From contig LGRX02035455.1 in the NCBI GenBank assembly GCA_001247695.2, positions 1 to 64,000 on the forward strand: a stretch of 64,000 nt of DNA. Direction: 5' to 3'. The notes beneath the pieces were generated by a model. The model searched no databases and was not told the origin of the DNA. It saw only the letters and a list, made by a program, of their open reading frames with translations. Each line of letters opens with the position of its first letter. The first letter of the stretch is position 1. Below are positions 41,351 through 51,987 of the stretch, piece after piece. This DNA comes from Cymbomonas tetramitiformis (taxonomy: Eukaryota; Chlorophyta; Pyramimonadophyceae; Pyramimonadales; Pyramimonadaceae). The position numbers and the translations under genes were made by a program.

Positions 41351-41851
41351 TTAAGGGTAGGGTGCCGTGAGGTTTCAAACCATTTTTCTGGAATTAAATT
41401 TCACAACAAAAAATATATTTAACCGATACATAAAGTAAGTAACTTTCAAAAAATCTTAGAGGCGAATTTTGCAACATGACCCCCTATTTTTATTGGTTAG
41501 GATCCAAGAATGGTGAGTCAACGTGGTATAAAAAAAACCTCAAGGAAAGTTATCGTGCCATTTTTTCGAGAAATATTTTCTGTAAAATCAAATAGTGATA
41601 ATTTAGTATATGCAATCGATACATAAATTCTAAAAATAAATCTGCGCGATAACTTTGCTAGAGGTTTTTTTTATACCGCGTTGACCCACCATTCTTGGAT
41701 CCTAGCCAATACAAATAGGGGGTCATGTGGCAAAAGTCTGCGCTATAAATTTCAACAAGTGGCAGCTTTGCAATGAAAATTTTGTTATGTTAACTATGAA
41801 AATTGCAATCAACATTTTTTAATTCGCAAGATCACGGCACCCTACCCTTAA
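41351..41851. mobile_element. Foldback element with TTAA ends, about 500 bp
   Basis: The ends TTAAGGGTAGGGTGCCGTGA and TCACGGCACCCTACCCTTAA are perfect inverted copies. Further inverted blocks (AGGATCCAAGAATGGTG near 41500 with CACCATTCTTGGATCCT near 41688) show that most of the element folds back on itself. TTAA at each tip suggests a piggyBac-type target. Confidence 0.8.
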
Positions 41852-41978
41852 CACTTAAAAGACAGGAACTGATACTGATTAGCTGCTATTCAGAACGCAA
41901 ATACCGAATTTCACTAAAATTAGCATAACTTTCATTTTACGTGTGGTGTCGGGTTGATACTTCTTGCGCATTAAACTA

Positions 41979-43041
41979 CAGTGCTTCCTGTTATTGATTT
42001 AAAAAATAATTAATGATTTCCCAATAGATCTTGGATCAATAGAATTAACAAGAGAATAACAAATGTTTGATCGAACGATGCTTGCTCATCAATAAATAAG
42101 GTTAATTAATTAATGCAGATCGACCGAGCTACGTTTAATCCATAAACAAGGTTTTGAATGATTATATGGAGATACGATGCCGGTTGCATGACCAATAAAT
42201 AGCCAATCGACAAATTAAAGTCCGTGCGGTATTGGATAGCGGATCGATGCTACTGCCGTGCTACTCAAGCTTGAGTAGCATGGCATATATTTTCCGGCTT
42301 TGAGTTTTTCGTTTTGACCTACTTTGTATTTGTGGACAGGAATTTCGCAATAAACAGTTTGAACCATGCGGCTGAAAACATCTCTCCAGATAATTTGGTG
42401 AATGATGGGTTTACTGAGGGTGATCGCCCTACGATCGCATGGGAACCATTTTACTCTGAGGAGATTGTGCACATGTGGGAGGTAGATCCACATGAAGCAG
42501 TCACCAGCATCCCTGAGGAATTCTATGATGAGATGGTGATCAAGCTCAGCGCCATCATGAAGGCCAAGAAGAAGGCTGCTTGAATCAAATATTATTTGTA
42601 CTGCTTTCACTTTGTATTTTGGATAGTTTTATGTTTAACATGATTTGGATTTGTAACGTTTGGGTGTTTTTGCTTACTGTATTGGCACCATAATAGAGTA
42701 CCTAGATAAATAGGCACCTCTAAAGGTACATCTCTGTGGTCACCTCTACATCCTGTATGGTCGCATACGGTCAATTAGAGGTGATAGGGGCCCGATAGTA
42801 CGCCGTATTTAACACGGTGTCCGTCAATAAACAATATCTAAATAAACTAATGTGCCAGGGCCTGCTAACGTCCCCATCAATAAACAAATTTTAAATTAAC
42901 GAATGTGTTCGGGTCTGCTAACGTCTCCACCAATAAATAAACTATAAAATTAATTAATGCGTCGAAAGCGTGAAATAACAGGATATTTAAAGATTTATTG
43001 ACATGAAAAAAAGGGGTTATAATCAATAACAGGAAGCACTG
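41979..43041 (+). mobile_element. Tc1/mariner-type element, 1063 bp, non-autonomous
   Basis: It has 20 bp perfect terminal inverted repeats (CAGTGCTTCCTGTTATTGAT) flanked by TA on each side (41977-41978, 43042-43043). No transposase was recognised. It contains an exon-like open block at 42342-42583. Two to three diverged copies of a 65 bp unit (CAATAAACAAATTTTAAATTA-like) lie at 42826-42965. Confidence 0.8.
42342..42583 (+). CDS. Exon-like open block inside the Tc1/mariner element
   Basis: After an acceptor-like ttgtggacag it reads NFAINSLNHAAENISPDNLV, NDGFTEGDRPTIAWEPFYSE, EIVHMWEVDPHEAVTSIPEE and FYDEMVIKLSAIMKAKKKAA, then TGA. Composition is strongly protein-like. I do not recognise a transposase signature. 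It may be a captured host terminal exon or a transposase remnant. Confidence 0.45.
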
Positions 43042-43043
43042 TA

Positions 43044-43344
43044 AATACAATTCGCCAACACTTACCGCACAATTAGTCAATTACCGGCAAGCATGGTTGT
43101 TTATCGGCGCATGCCGGCTGTAGCCGGCTAAACCGGCGATTTCCGGTAACATGACATGTACGCCGGCCTGAACCGGCATATTGTGTTCAAGTACCGGGGT
43201 CGGCCTCGTAAATACTTGAAATGTATAACATTGCGTTTATTGGGTGCCCAAATCGTCCATTAGAATATAGTGTGATATAATTTGCAGTTCCAGAGAAATC
43301 GCTTCCTTTTGAGCCGATGCCATGGGTGCAATTTTGAGCTAAAA
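43044..43344. other. Short non-coding stretch with CCGG-rich palindromic words
   Basis: GCCGGC, CCGGTA and ACCGGC words recur at 43085-43200. No gene was seen. Confidence 0.5.
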
Positions 43345-43349
43345 CGCTT

Positions 43350-43546
43350 TGCTGGATGTGACACCCCGTGTGTGTCACAGTCCTTTCAATTGTCTGTACT
43401 AGTACTCCGTACAGTACGGGTGTCACAGGTTTAGGGTTCCCGGCTTAAGCCGAGTTTCACTCAATCTAAATGACTTCTTATGTTATCTTAAGTGAAAGCA
43501 TTCTTAGTTCTTTCCACAATATGTAGTCGGCACTATATATCTGACA
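43350..43546 (+). repeat. Element B 5' LTR (197 bp)
   Basis: It runs TG to CA. It is nearly identical to 51988-52170 plus 52972-52980, apart from a 5 bp gap near 43390 and a few substitutions. Confidence 0.9.
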
Positions 43547-43567
43547 GGTTATGGTGCGCGAGGCACC
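43547..43567 (+). other. Element B primer-binding site (partial initiator-Met match)
   Basis: GGTTATGG directly follows the LTR, matching the first eight bases of element A's half-tRNA-Met site, and then diverges. Use of the same primer is inferred. Confidence 0.5.
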
Positions 43568-43938
43568 TTCCACTACTTTTGATTTCATGAGTGGCTAAGC
43601 CGCTCCGCTTGGTGGGGCGTTGGGGGCCCAATTTGATGTCGTGATTTTCGCAGTCGCGGTTGAGAGCTAGTTTACGGGCGGATTAATTTGGACTCGCTGC
43701 AGCGTGCGCCTATCTGGGATTATTTTGTAATGTCCGCGCTGGATTTCACTCGACTGGAACCTGATCAATTTTTGTCGTGAGACTCCTTGGCCGCCGCGTT
43801 TCGATCGTTCAATTTCACAGTTCCGGCTTCTTTATTTATCCGTTCCGACACTGCATCTCACGGCTATCGACCGTCGCTTTTACGTATTCTTCGACATCGG
43901 CCCTCTACCCCAACGCTCCCACCTACTGGATTTTCATT

Positions 43939-45528
43939 ATGAGTGTGAATTCCCACGTCACGCCTCCCTTGGGGGCTCACAACCGAATTAGACTAGACAC
44001 AATTTTTTCACGCGACGTCGGGTCTCGTTACAGGCCGACGCCAAATTCTCCGGGAGTTGCCCTCACGGCTCCGGACCGAACTCGCGCTACGGCTGTCCAG
44101 AATTCTACTTGGGACATCGACATCATCAAGAGAATCTCTCGCGACGCCTTGGGCTCCAAGGACGACACCTTTCGTGGAAATGAGACGAACCGCAACACGC
44201 TCTGGACTTCTATTGTCAAGTCTTTGCAGCACGCGTTCGAGCAGAAGGACCCCGCCAACGCCGCTCTTTTTGATTTGGCAGATGCGACCAAGGAGGTCAA
44301 CACCATCTTCAATGGTATCCTCTTCACGACTTTGACTTCGTTGACATCACCGAATTCGACGGCGAGGCGTTGGGTGGAAGCCTCGGGACGGGCTTCACCT
44401 CGGGATGGCAAACGGGCTGTCCTCGAAGTCACCAAGAGGTTGATTCCTCGTGTGGTTCGACCTCTTGGGCATTACGAAGAGCTTTGCTCTATTTTCTTCG
44501 ACGCCGAAAAGGACCCCGACCCGCTTATTCAAGATTTCGACGCCTGCCTTACTGCTATTGGCAACGGGGCTTCTGGGCCTCTGGACGACACGGTGGCGAA
44601 GAAGCAGCTCCTGGCCTCCCTCGACACGGACTTCTACGACAAGGTCATTATCACACCCCTTCGTCTCGACGTTGAGTTGGCCAAGGTCGAGCTCGAGGAC
44701 ATCTACGCCCACGTTCTTGAGATTTGGGATGCGAACGCCGGCAAGCGCAAGCACGTGCCCTTCGTGGACAAGTCGAACGTCCTGTACTCTGGTCTACCGT
44801 CCGACGTTGACGTGAAGGCCTTGATTAAGGACTTTCAATTCCACATCGACGCCGCCAACACGGTGCTTGCCACGCTATCCGACGAGAGTGCGAGCGACGA
44901 GCCGACGACGAGGTGGCCGGCTCCGTCTACGGGCAAACCTTCGGGCAATCCAGGTGTGCATTTTCCACCCTCCTCCTGGCGTGATCGCCAGAACCGTCGG
45001 GAAGATGGGAAATATCATGGGCGGCAACGCCAATGGAAGCACCGCTTCGCCGCTTCGCCACTCACCAAGGGCGGGAATTGGTCGCAAGACCACCGGCGCC
45101 GCGACGGCAACAAGCAGTTCGGCATGCACGCCGTCTCCTTCCACGTCATCTCCAAAGCATTTGTTCCGGAGTGTGTCCGTTGCCCTCCAGGGTTTTGGCA
45201 TGACTCCGCGAATTGTCCCACCGCCGACATCGAGTGCGACGCATGCGTGATTGAGCAAGCCGGCGACGCCGACGGCCTCGTGTCCGCCTTCCAGACCGCG
45301 TTCGACACCGAGGACGACACGGCCTTCGCTCGACTCTGTGCTCAACATGAACATCCCTTGGTTCGACAGGAGGAGGAGCCCTTCACGTTCTCCGAGACCT
45401 TTGACGTGGGGCTCCGTGCACAGTACGCGGGATTGACGAACTCCCAACCCTCCCTCCTTGCTACCCGCGTGCATGAAGCACGCACGGCTCTCCGCGAGCT
45501 CAAGCAAGCAGGTGGCTGGTGGTGCTGA
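43939..45528 (+). CDS. gag: Element B Gag (529 aa)
   Basis: ATG at 43939 starts a continuous frame to TGA at 45526-45528. The core LFDLADATKEVNTIFNGILF...DGKRAVLEVTK and GHYEELCSIFFDAEKDPDPL is UBN2-like. A knuckle-like CVRCPPGFWHDSANC (C-x2-C-x5-H-x4-C) lies near residue 412, followed by CDAC. The core is related to the minus-strand Gag of element C. Confidence 0.8.
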   Translation: MSVNSHVTPPLGAHNRIRLDTIFSRDVGSRYRPTPNSPGVALTAPDRTRATAVQNSTWDIDIIKRISRDALGSKDDTFRGNETNRNTLWTSIVKSLQHAFEQKDPANAALFDLADATKEVNTIFNGILFTTLTSLTSPNSTARRWVEASGRASPRDGKRAVLEVTKRLIPRVVRPLGHYEELCSIFFDAEKDPDPLIQDFDACLTAIGNGASGPLDDTVAKKQLLASLDTDFYDKVIITPLRLDVELAKVELEDIYAHVLEIWDANAGKRKHVPFVDKSNVLYSGLPSDVDVKALIKDFQFHIDAANTVLATLSDESASDEPTTRWPAPSTGKPSGNPGVHFPPSSWRDRQNRREDGKYHGRQRQWKHRFAASPLTKGGNWSQDHRRRDGNKQFGMHAVSFHVISKAFVPECVRCPPGFWHDSANCPTADIECDACVIEQAGDADGLVSAFQTAFDTEDDTAFARLCAQHEHPLVRQEEEPFTFSETFDVGLRAQYAGLTNSQPSLLATRVHEARTALRELKQAGGWWC

Positions 45529-46042
45529 GTCCGACTCCCAGCACTTTCCGATTATCCACTTCGGCTCGGCCACGCCCTCTGTGATCGACGATGCCGTCGT
45601 GAAGCATGAGCCGGAAGTGGCGATCGAGACCGAAGGGGACGCGGTGATTTACCCGAAGCAGTTCATTGACAACGACCCACCCTTCGAGCAATCTTTCATG
45701 GACAACATGTCTGTGAAGTTGGGCTTCTTTGAGCCCGCCCCAGAGGTGTCAGCTAATTCCGTCATCCCCCTGCCTCCGTATATTTCTTCCACGCATGATT
45801 CAGCTAGCGGCGTGGCTGACACGGACTCCGGAGACGAGGACTTGCATGATGCCGTCCCACCACCCGCTCCACGGGTTGGTGGTGTACGGACACCGTCGAT
45901 CGGCACCTTCCTCACGGCAGCAGCTCTCCCTGCTTTATTTCTGTGTGTGAGCATCGCCATGATCGACACCGTCACCGCCACTGCACTTTGCGATGTGGAG
46001 ATTGCTCCACGTACGGTCGGTGGTGTACGGGCACTACTCTGA
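45473..46042 (+). CDS. Element B second frame (acidic, with one hydrophobic segment)
   Basis: It overlaps the end of gag in the +1 frame. It has an acidic body and a hydrophobic run, FLTAAALPALFLCVSIAMID. A different frame takes over near 46020 and continues across the element C insertion into 51622-51772, reading HYSDYQNGTVDGFTDPELLD, then DAYTIFNLDSGFMDFDCFGI and a Tyr/Asn-rich end. Function unknown. No protease or RT motif was found. Confidence 0.45.
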   Translation: MKHARLSASSSKQVAGGAESDSQHFPIIHFGSATPSVIDDAVVKHEPEVAIETEGDAVIYPKQFIDNDPPFEQSFMDNMSVKLGFFEPAPEVSANSVIPLPPYISSTHDSASGVADTDSGDEDLHDAVPPPAPRVGGVRTPSIGTFLTAAALPALFLCVSIAMIDTVTATALCDVEIAPRTVGGVRALL

Positions 46043-46687
46043 TTATCAGAATGGCACAGTGGACGGCTTCACTGACCCCGAACTTCTGGACACTGTGTGA
46101 GAACAAACACGCAGTGTCAGTCGAAGCGTTACTGACTGCGTCAGTGAACGCTTTGATGAACTGCTTGGGGTTTACACCTGCCGGGACCTCTACTGTGGGT
46201 GTGAAAATGAAGTCCGTCTTGTCGAAGTCTTCAAGGTCGGGCATTACGTCCCTGACTAAGGCGGTAAGAATTACTTTGCCGTCGTCAGGGAAGTAACGGT
46301 GAGCTTCCCGCACTGAAGCGAGCGCTGGCCCGCCACAGAGATACTCCAATAACTCCTTTAGGAGTTTGTTTGGAGTTGGCATCACTGTGGCGGTCGCGTC
46401 GGACAGCCGGAAAGCATGTGCGAAGAGGGGGTTAAACCGCGTGAGACGAGAGGTTAGCTCCTCAACGAGGGAGTCAAGTAGTGAACGAGCATTCGACTCG
46501 TCACCACAAAACCTCCACTCGTCAATGGCATCCCCCTTGCCACACAGCTTCGATTTAATTCCCCTCACAAGTGCTTCAATCTTCTGGTGGTCATCCAGAA
46601 AAGCTGCGGATTCGGAATCAAACTTCTTTTCAGCCGCTGATTGTTGTGAAAGCGCAGCCACTGGTGTGGCCACCAGTTGGTCGAATT

Positions 46688-49600
46688 CAAGGCTGGGAAT
46701 CGATTAGTCGAGGAATTATGATTAATCGATTTAACACTGTATACAACTATCGAATCGATTTGCGATTATGACAAATTAGGAATCGAATAGGTTTGCGAGT
46801 ATGACAAATTAGAAATCGAATAGGTTTGCGCTCAGGACTAATCACAAATCAAATAAGTTCGGCGATTACGACAAATTATAATCGAATCGGTTCCCACCCT
46901 GGACTAATTACTAATCACATAGGTTGTGCGATTACTGGGTACATGAATCAAATCGGTTATGGTGGGTAATATACACCAATCGAATCGCTTTTCAGGAAAT
47001 CACCTTAGAATCGCATATACACGAAAATCGGTTTGCGCCGTCATGAAAGTCACCGAAAACCGGTTCTGTCATAACCTAATTGGTGGTATGGTCTGATATT
47101 TCGGTTTGATATTTTGGTCGAATTGCGACTGGCCCTCGGTACTTGTCCCTGGAGAGCCACGTCCATGTGTCTCACTTGAAATTTTGAAATTTAAAATTTC
47201 CAGCTGTTCCAACAGCTCGTCCAGCACCCTATATAGCAGCTATTCCCAGTTCAACCACTCATCATCAGAAGTTCAGAACTCTATCATCATCATGGGTAAG
47301 CGTGCATCCAAGAAAAGTAAGTCTTCGACCAATGACAGCAGGCTCCCCCCCATTGGCAAGGGACCGATCAAACGCACGCCCAATCACGAGTTCGATCATC
47401 GTGATAACGCTGACAACATTCAGTACCTTGTCGAGTGTATTTTAGCCGAGCGATTGACCAAATCAGGCGATCGTACAGTGGAAGAATGGCTCATTCGCTG
47501 GAAAGGCTACAGTCAGGCTCACGACACGTGGGAGCCGATCGAGAACCTGGCCGGTCTGGAGGACGATATCGCCAACTTCCATGGAGAGAAGTCACTACTT
47601 GAGCCATTGAAGCTTGGCAAGCGTAAACGCAAAACACCTGTCAACGATCACACCCCTGTCGTTGTAGCGGCTGGCAGTAGCGCCGGTGTCCGCCGCATCC
47701 AAAGTGGAGAGAATACTACCCCTGCCACCACTCAAGAAGATGTTTCAGATGAGGAAGCTGAACGTGAAGAGATCCTTCGTCCTGCCATGCGAGGTCGTCG
47801 TACCGCGAAGGTACGAGTTTGCATTGCCCCCATTGCATGATGTTCTATTTTCATATCGTGCCTCACTGACTGACTGCATTTGTTCACTGCGTCGGTGACT
47901 TTCGTTCACTGACTGACTGCGTTTGTTTTGATCGCAGGTCTGGTCGTTATTCAACGAAATTATCTGCCCCACCACCGATAAGCCCATCGGACTTCTTTGT
48001 GCCATCGAAAAGTGCGGTGTGCGGCTGGCCTCCTCCACCAACACCACCAACGCCCGCCAGCACCTTTCGTATCTCCACAAGGCCCATCTCGCCGAATTGG
48101 AGGCCGAGGAGTTTGAGGCCAACTTTGCAGATGAGCCGTCCCAGGAGGCTGCCGCCCGCGTCCAGTCTGTGATTTCGAAGAACTCTGCTGTCTGGCCCCC
48201 TGGGAAACGTGACACTCTGACCCGAAAGGTGGTGAATTGGTTGTGCAAACGCGCGAGGCCTTTGAGTTTGCCCGAGCGTGACACCGAGCTTTCTGACGTC
48301 TTGATGTTCGCCTCCGAGGGTGCCTACTCCATGCCGTCCAAGCATAACGTCGTTCGCCAGCTCTGTGTGATTTCTGGGAAGGCCCTCGTTCACGATCGAC
48401 AGAAGGTTGTTGTTTTGAAGAAGGATCGTGTACTTCCTTCATCAGGTGCGTGTTATTTCCCGATGACTGTGCGAATACTTGTGCTGTGACCTGTCTTGGA
48501 GTGCGTGATATTCCTTTTATTCTTAACTGGCGGGTACTTTATGGGTCGGGATGCTCGCAGCCATTGACATATGGTCCGAGAACGGTATAGCTCTGTTGGG
48601 GATCCTTCTCTATTTTTGGGCTGCTGGCGGCACAACCATATCTGAGCTTCTCGTTCGAGCTGTCCCGTTTGGTGAGGTTGCGCACACTGGCACTGAGATT
48701 GAGCTGGCGACAAAGAGGGCACTTGCCCACCTCGGCGTTGGCGAATTTCGAGAGGCAACATCCGAGGACGACTGTTCTGAGATCGTCGATACTGTCCGTC
48801 ACTGTCTCCACAAAGCAGTGGCTGACGGTGCGAGCAACGTTCAAAAGGGCCTCGCTGAGTTCGAGACGTCACCTTGTCCCGCTCATGTTGGTCAGCGTTG
48901 TGTTCTGGCGTACCTGGAGGTCCCCTTGATCAACGCGGTGCACGTCAAAACAAAGGGCATAGCAGCTTTGTTTCGCCGATCTCCGCTCGGGCTTTCTTGT
49001 CTCCACCGCTGCCAAACGAAGTACCAGCTTCCAACTACCCAACCCCCCCGATCGGTGGCCGTCCGTTGGAATAGTACATACTTGCAGTGGCAATGGTTCC
49101 CACCTCAGCAAACGGCCCTTCAAATGTTTGATGTGGAGTCCATGCAACTGAAACTCAGCACCGACGAGATCGGCTCCACGTACCGTGACTTTCAGCTGGA
49201 TCTGACTGACTGGCAGCTCATTCAGCAATCGGTACGACCTCCCCTTTTTTATTGTTGAGGGATTTACTTGTCTGTAACTATAGCTTGTACCTGAACTAGA
49301 TTGCATCAGGATTAAAAAGTTGGGGGTTGTCATATAACCACCGTTCAGTTCCGTTGATCGGTTCGGTGGCGACTTCCCCGCGCCTTACGACTGCGGGCTT
49401 GTACCCCGTGGCACCGGAGGTCTATCCGTGATAGCAATATAGTTGTGCCACACTTTTATGCGATTGAGCTGCAATTCTTCCTGAAAAGTTTTAACTTATC
49501 ATCGCTGTGTGTTTGCAGCTTCCTGTATTGGAGCCGGTGAACGAGTACACCCGCATCATCCAAGGCACTCGTTATGTCACGATGTCCTTGGTGTTGCCCA

Positions 49601-50763
49601 TGACGGCTTGGCTCATCGAGTTTGCGAGTTGAAGCCCTCTGTTGACGTGGTATTGGCTGACGGAACGGAGCTGAAACACACTGGGTTGTTACCTGCCGTG
49701 CGTGAGGGACGTGAAGCCATGTACACAAAGTTCGAGCAACGGTGGTGTGCTGATCTCCCAATGGGCATCCTGGAAGACTACACCGTGTCAACCCTTCTTG
49801 ATCCTCGCTGGAAAAACTGGGACTTCGACGGGTGCAATATCTTTGACTATGGCTCTATGACTCGTGAGCGTGCGCTCAGCTTTCTGCGAACTGCGTGGAC
49901 CGACTTCAAGCCGACTCTGTCTGCTGATTCTGCCCGTTTGTCCTCTTGCGCTTCTGAAAAGCGAGCAACTGGCGAGTCTTCTTTCATGAGGAAGAAGAAA
50001 CAATCTGCCAGTAGTAGTACCCCTGCTTTAGTCATAAAAGACCAACTTGACACCTACCTGTCTTTGCCCCAAGAAGCTAATGAGGAAGGGTTTGATGTTA
50101 TGTTGTGGTGGAATGAGAAGGCAAAGGACCTGCCTGACGTGTATCGCATGGCAAGGCAGTTTTTAGGGTGCCCGGCCACAACTGGTGGTGTAGAACAAAC
50201 ATTCAGTGCTGCTGGTAGGATGCATGATGATCTGCGCAAAAGTACTGATGAGGACACTTTGGAGCATATGCTCCGCGTAAGGATCAGTGACTGTTCATAA
50301 ATACTATTATTCATATGATAGATTGTCAGCCTGTTGTGTGCCTTGCTTGAACAGCTTGCCTGAACATATCTTTTTAGCCTGAACAACTTGCCTGAACTGG
50401 CCTTCACCTTACTTTGTGTGAAATACCCCTTGCAGTCTTGATATTCGGGAAAAAACACTGTTATCAAATAGGTTTGTATAGAGTAAAAACACTAACCCAA
50501 TAGGTTTTGATCAGTTAATAAACACTAATCAAATAGGTTCCACTTGACTGAAAATTAAGAATCGAATAGGTTACAAAAAAATCAGTACAGTAATCAAATA
50601 CGTTTGAAAGGTGCACAAACACCCAACACAATAGGTTTCTCAGCATACACTAATTACAATCAAATAGGTATCAGAACATTGATAATCAGGTATCAAATCG
50701 GTTATGAAAATGCACTAATTAGTTACTAAGAGGTTTCGATTTTCAAACTAATGCCCAGCCTTG
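46688..50763 (+). mobile_element. hAT transposon 1 (chromodomain type), 4076 bp
   Basis: The tips are CAAGGCTGGG and CCCAGCCTTG. The 8 bp target duplication GTCGAATT lies at 46680-46687 and 50764-50771. Subterminal regions (46690-47050 and 50455-50745) are packed with copies of a word close to AATCGAATAGGTT, likely transposase-binding repeats. It carries a four-exon transposase gene. Confidence 0.95.
47292..50300 (+). CDS. Chromodomain-BED-hAT transposase (one apparent frameshift)
   Basis: The exons are 47292-47810, 47938-48445, 48561-49231 and 49519-50300, with GT-AG sites and consistent phases. Exon 1 encodes a chromodomain at residues 45-98 (YLVECILAERL, WLIRWKGYSQAHDTWEP) with cage residues Y45, W70 and Y73. 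Exon 2 starts with a BED-type finger (C-x4-C, then H-x4-H). Exon 3 has the hAT core (ADGASNVQKGL, C-x2-H, RWNSTYLQW). Exon 4 ends in the hATC dimerisation domain (CPATTGGVEQTFSAAGRMHD). Between LIEFAS and LKPSVDVVLADG near 49625 the frame changes by one base, so this copy may be inactive or the base may be a sequence error. It would cut and paste the element and might be guided to methylated histones (inference). Confidence 0.85.
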
Positions 50764-50850
50764 GTCGAATTGTAATTGCCTCTTTGAGGCACCAGCCGGA
50801 TGCGCTCTTAATCTCGCCGGCGCCATCAATTGGTACGGTGTAGAGGCCAT

Positions 50851-51324
50851 GGTGAAATTTACAGTCGCGGTGATCGAACGTTAGTCTAGAAAATCCAATA
50901 AATCAAAATGTTCGGTGATCAAGGTTCTAAAAATTGTACTAAAAAGATCTCAGCAAGAGAAAACAAATTTACACTTGAACAATCTATAAAAAATAAGGGC
51001 GGGGGCTCAAAATGCGGGTTCAAAGGTTCAAATTTTACAGCCGCGGAGAAGGGTAGGGTAAGAGAGGGTGGCGAACGTGTCGTGAGGCTTGGTGATGACG
51101 CGCGTACTGCTTCGGAGGCTGCGGCTAGCTAGACCGGTCTACCTGAGTCCTAGGCGATTGTGCTCACGAACGGAAATTCATCCTCTCTCTCACTCTACCC
51201 CTTCCGTGACTAGTGCGTTTAGAACCTCATGCCCGGATCTCAGCCCCAAGCCCCTATAAGAGCTTTAGCCAGCCATAATTGGCGGTTCTAACAAACCACC
51301 TTAGGCCGGTGGTGGGCGCAAACC
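50851..51324 (-). other. Element C leader with primer-binding site
   Basis: On the minus strand the LTR end TTCTCACA is followed by GGTTTGCGCCCACCAC (51309-51324), a diverged form of the half-tRNA-Met site GGTTATGGGCCCACCAC. About 470 bp of leader precede the gag ATG. Confidence 0.65.
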
Positions 51325-51616
51325 TGTGAGAACAAACACGCAGTCAAGCACTACAAGTCAAGTGCAACGCTCACATATCTCAACCGTGAAACTGTGAAGC
51401 TATACACAAGATAATACGAAGTGTTATAGCTTCCGCCGAAAGAATGTGATGACAGCCCCTAAGGTGTCAGATGTGAAATGACAGATGCTATGAACTGTCT
51501 GACTACCGAAGTCGATATCGGAGATGGCGCTGATGACAGTGAAGAAGTCATAGTAGTCGAACCGTATCGGTGATGACACAGATGATGATGACACTGTCGG
51601 CGTGCCAAATCCAGCA
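51325..51616 (-). repeat. Element C 5' LTR (292 bp)
   Basis: On the minus strand it runs TGCTGGATTTGGCACGCC to TTCTCACA. It is an inverted copy of 52171-52463. It shares the start TGCTGGAT with the LTR of element B. Confidence 0.9.
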
Positions 51617-51987
51617 CACTGGACCGGCCGACGCCTACACCATCTTCAATCTGGACTCTGGTTTCATGGACTTTGACTGCTTCGGCATCTACAGTCTGGA
51701 CTTCCAATTCGAGAACTACAACAACTACAATTTTTGCGAACTCTACTCTGTGGACCACTTCCAAGGTGGCTAGAGTTACTTTCAGAAACCTAGTAGCACA
51801 ACTAGATCTGGTTCACGGGCACAGCAGCCTTCAGTGTGTAGTGCTAGCTAGAATAGGGACCGCCCTGGCCAAGAGCACAAGCCCCCGCTAGAAATTTGTT
51901 TCCGCCGCTTGAGATGGTGTGTTTTGTTTTCCCTGACAATCTGCCTGCTCCACCCTAACTCTTCCTCCGTAATAGTACAGGGTGGTG

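Larger units (their letters stand above)
46116..50850 (-). pseudogene. gag: Element C gag, split by a hAT transposon and truncated
   Basis: ATG at 50850 starts 29 codons down to 50764, then the frame resumes exactly at 46679 once the hAT and one copy of its 8 bp duplication are removed. Recognisable core: LTRFNPLFAHAFRLSDATAT, LLKELLEYLCGGPALASVRE and YFPDDGKVILTALVRDVMPD. Gag sequence is lost at the 3' junction near 46116. Confidence 0.75.
46096..51616 (-). mobile_element. Element C: minus-strand LTR element with only a stub of the 3' LTR
   Basis: The target duplication CACTG lies at 46091-46095 and 51617-51621, inside element B. The 5' LTR (minus strand) is 51325-51616, followed by leader and gag. 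At the other end only the last 20 bases of an LTR (46096-46115, TGTGAGAACAAACACGCAGT on plus) remain. Without the hAT insertion it is about 1.4 kb. Confidence 0.85.
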
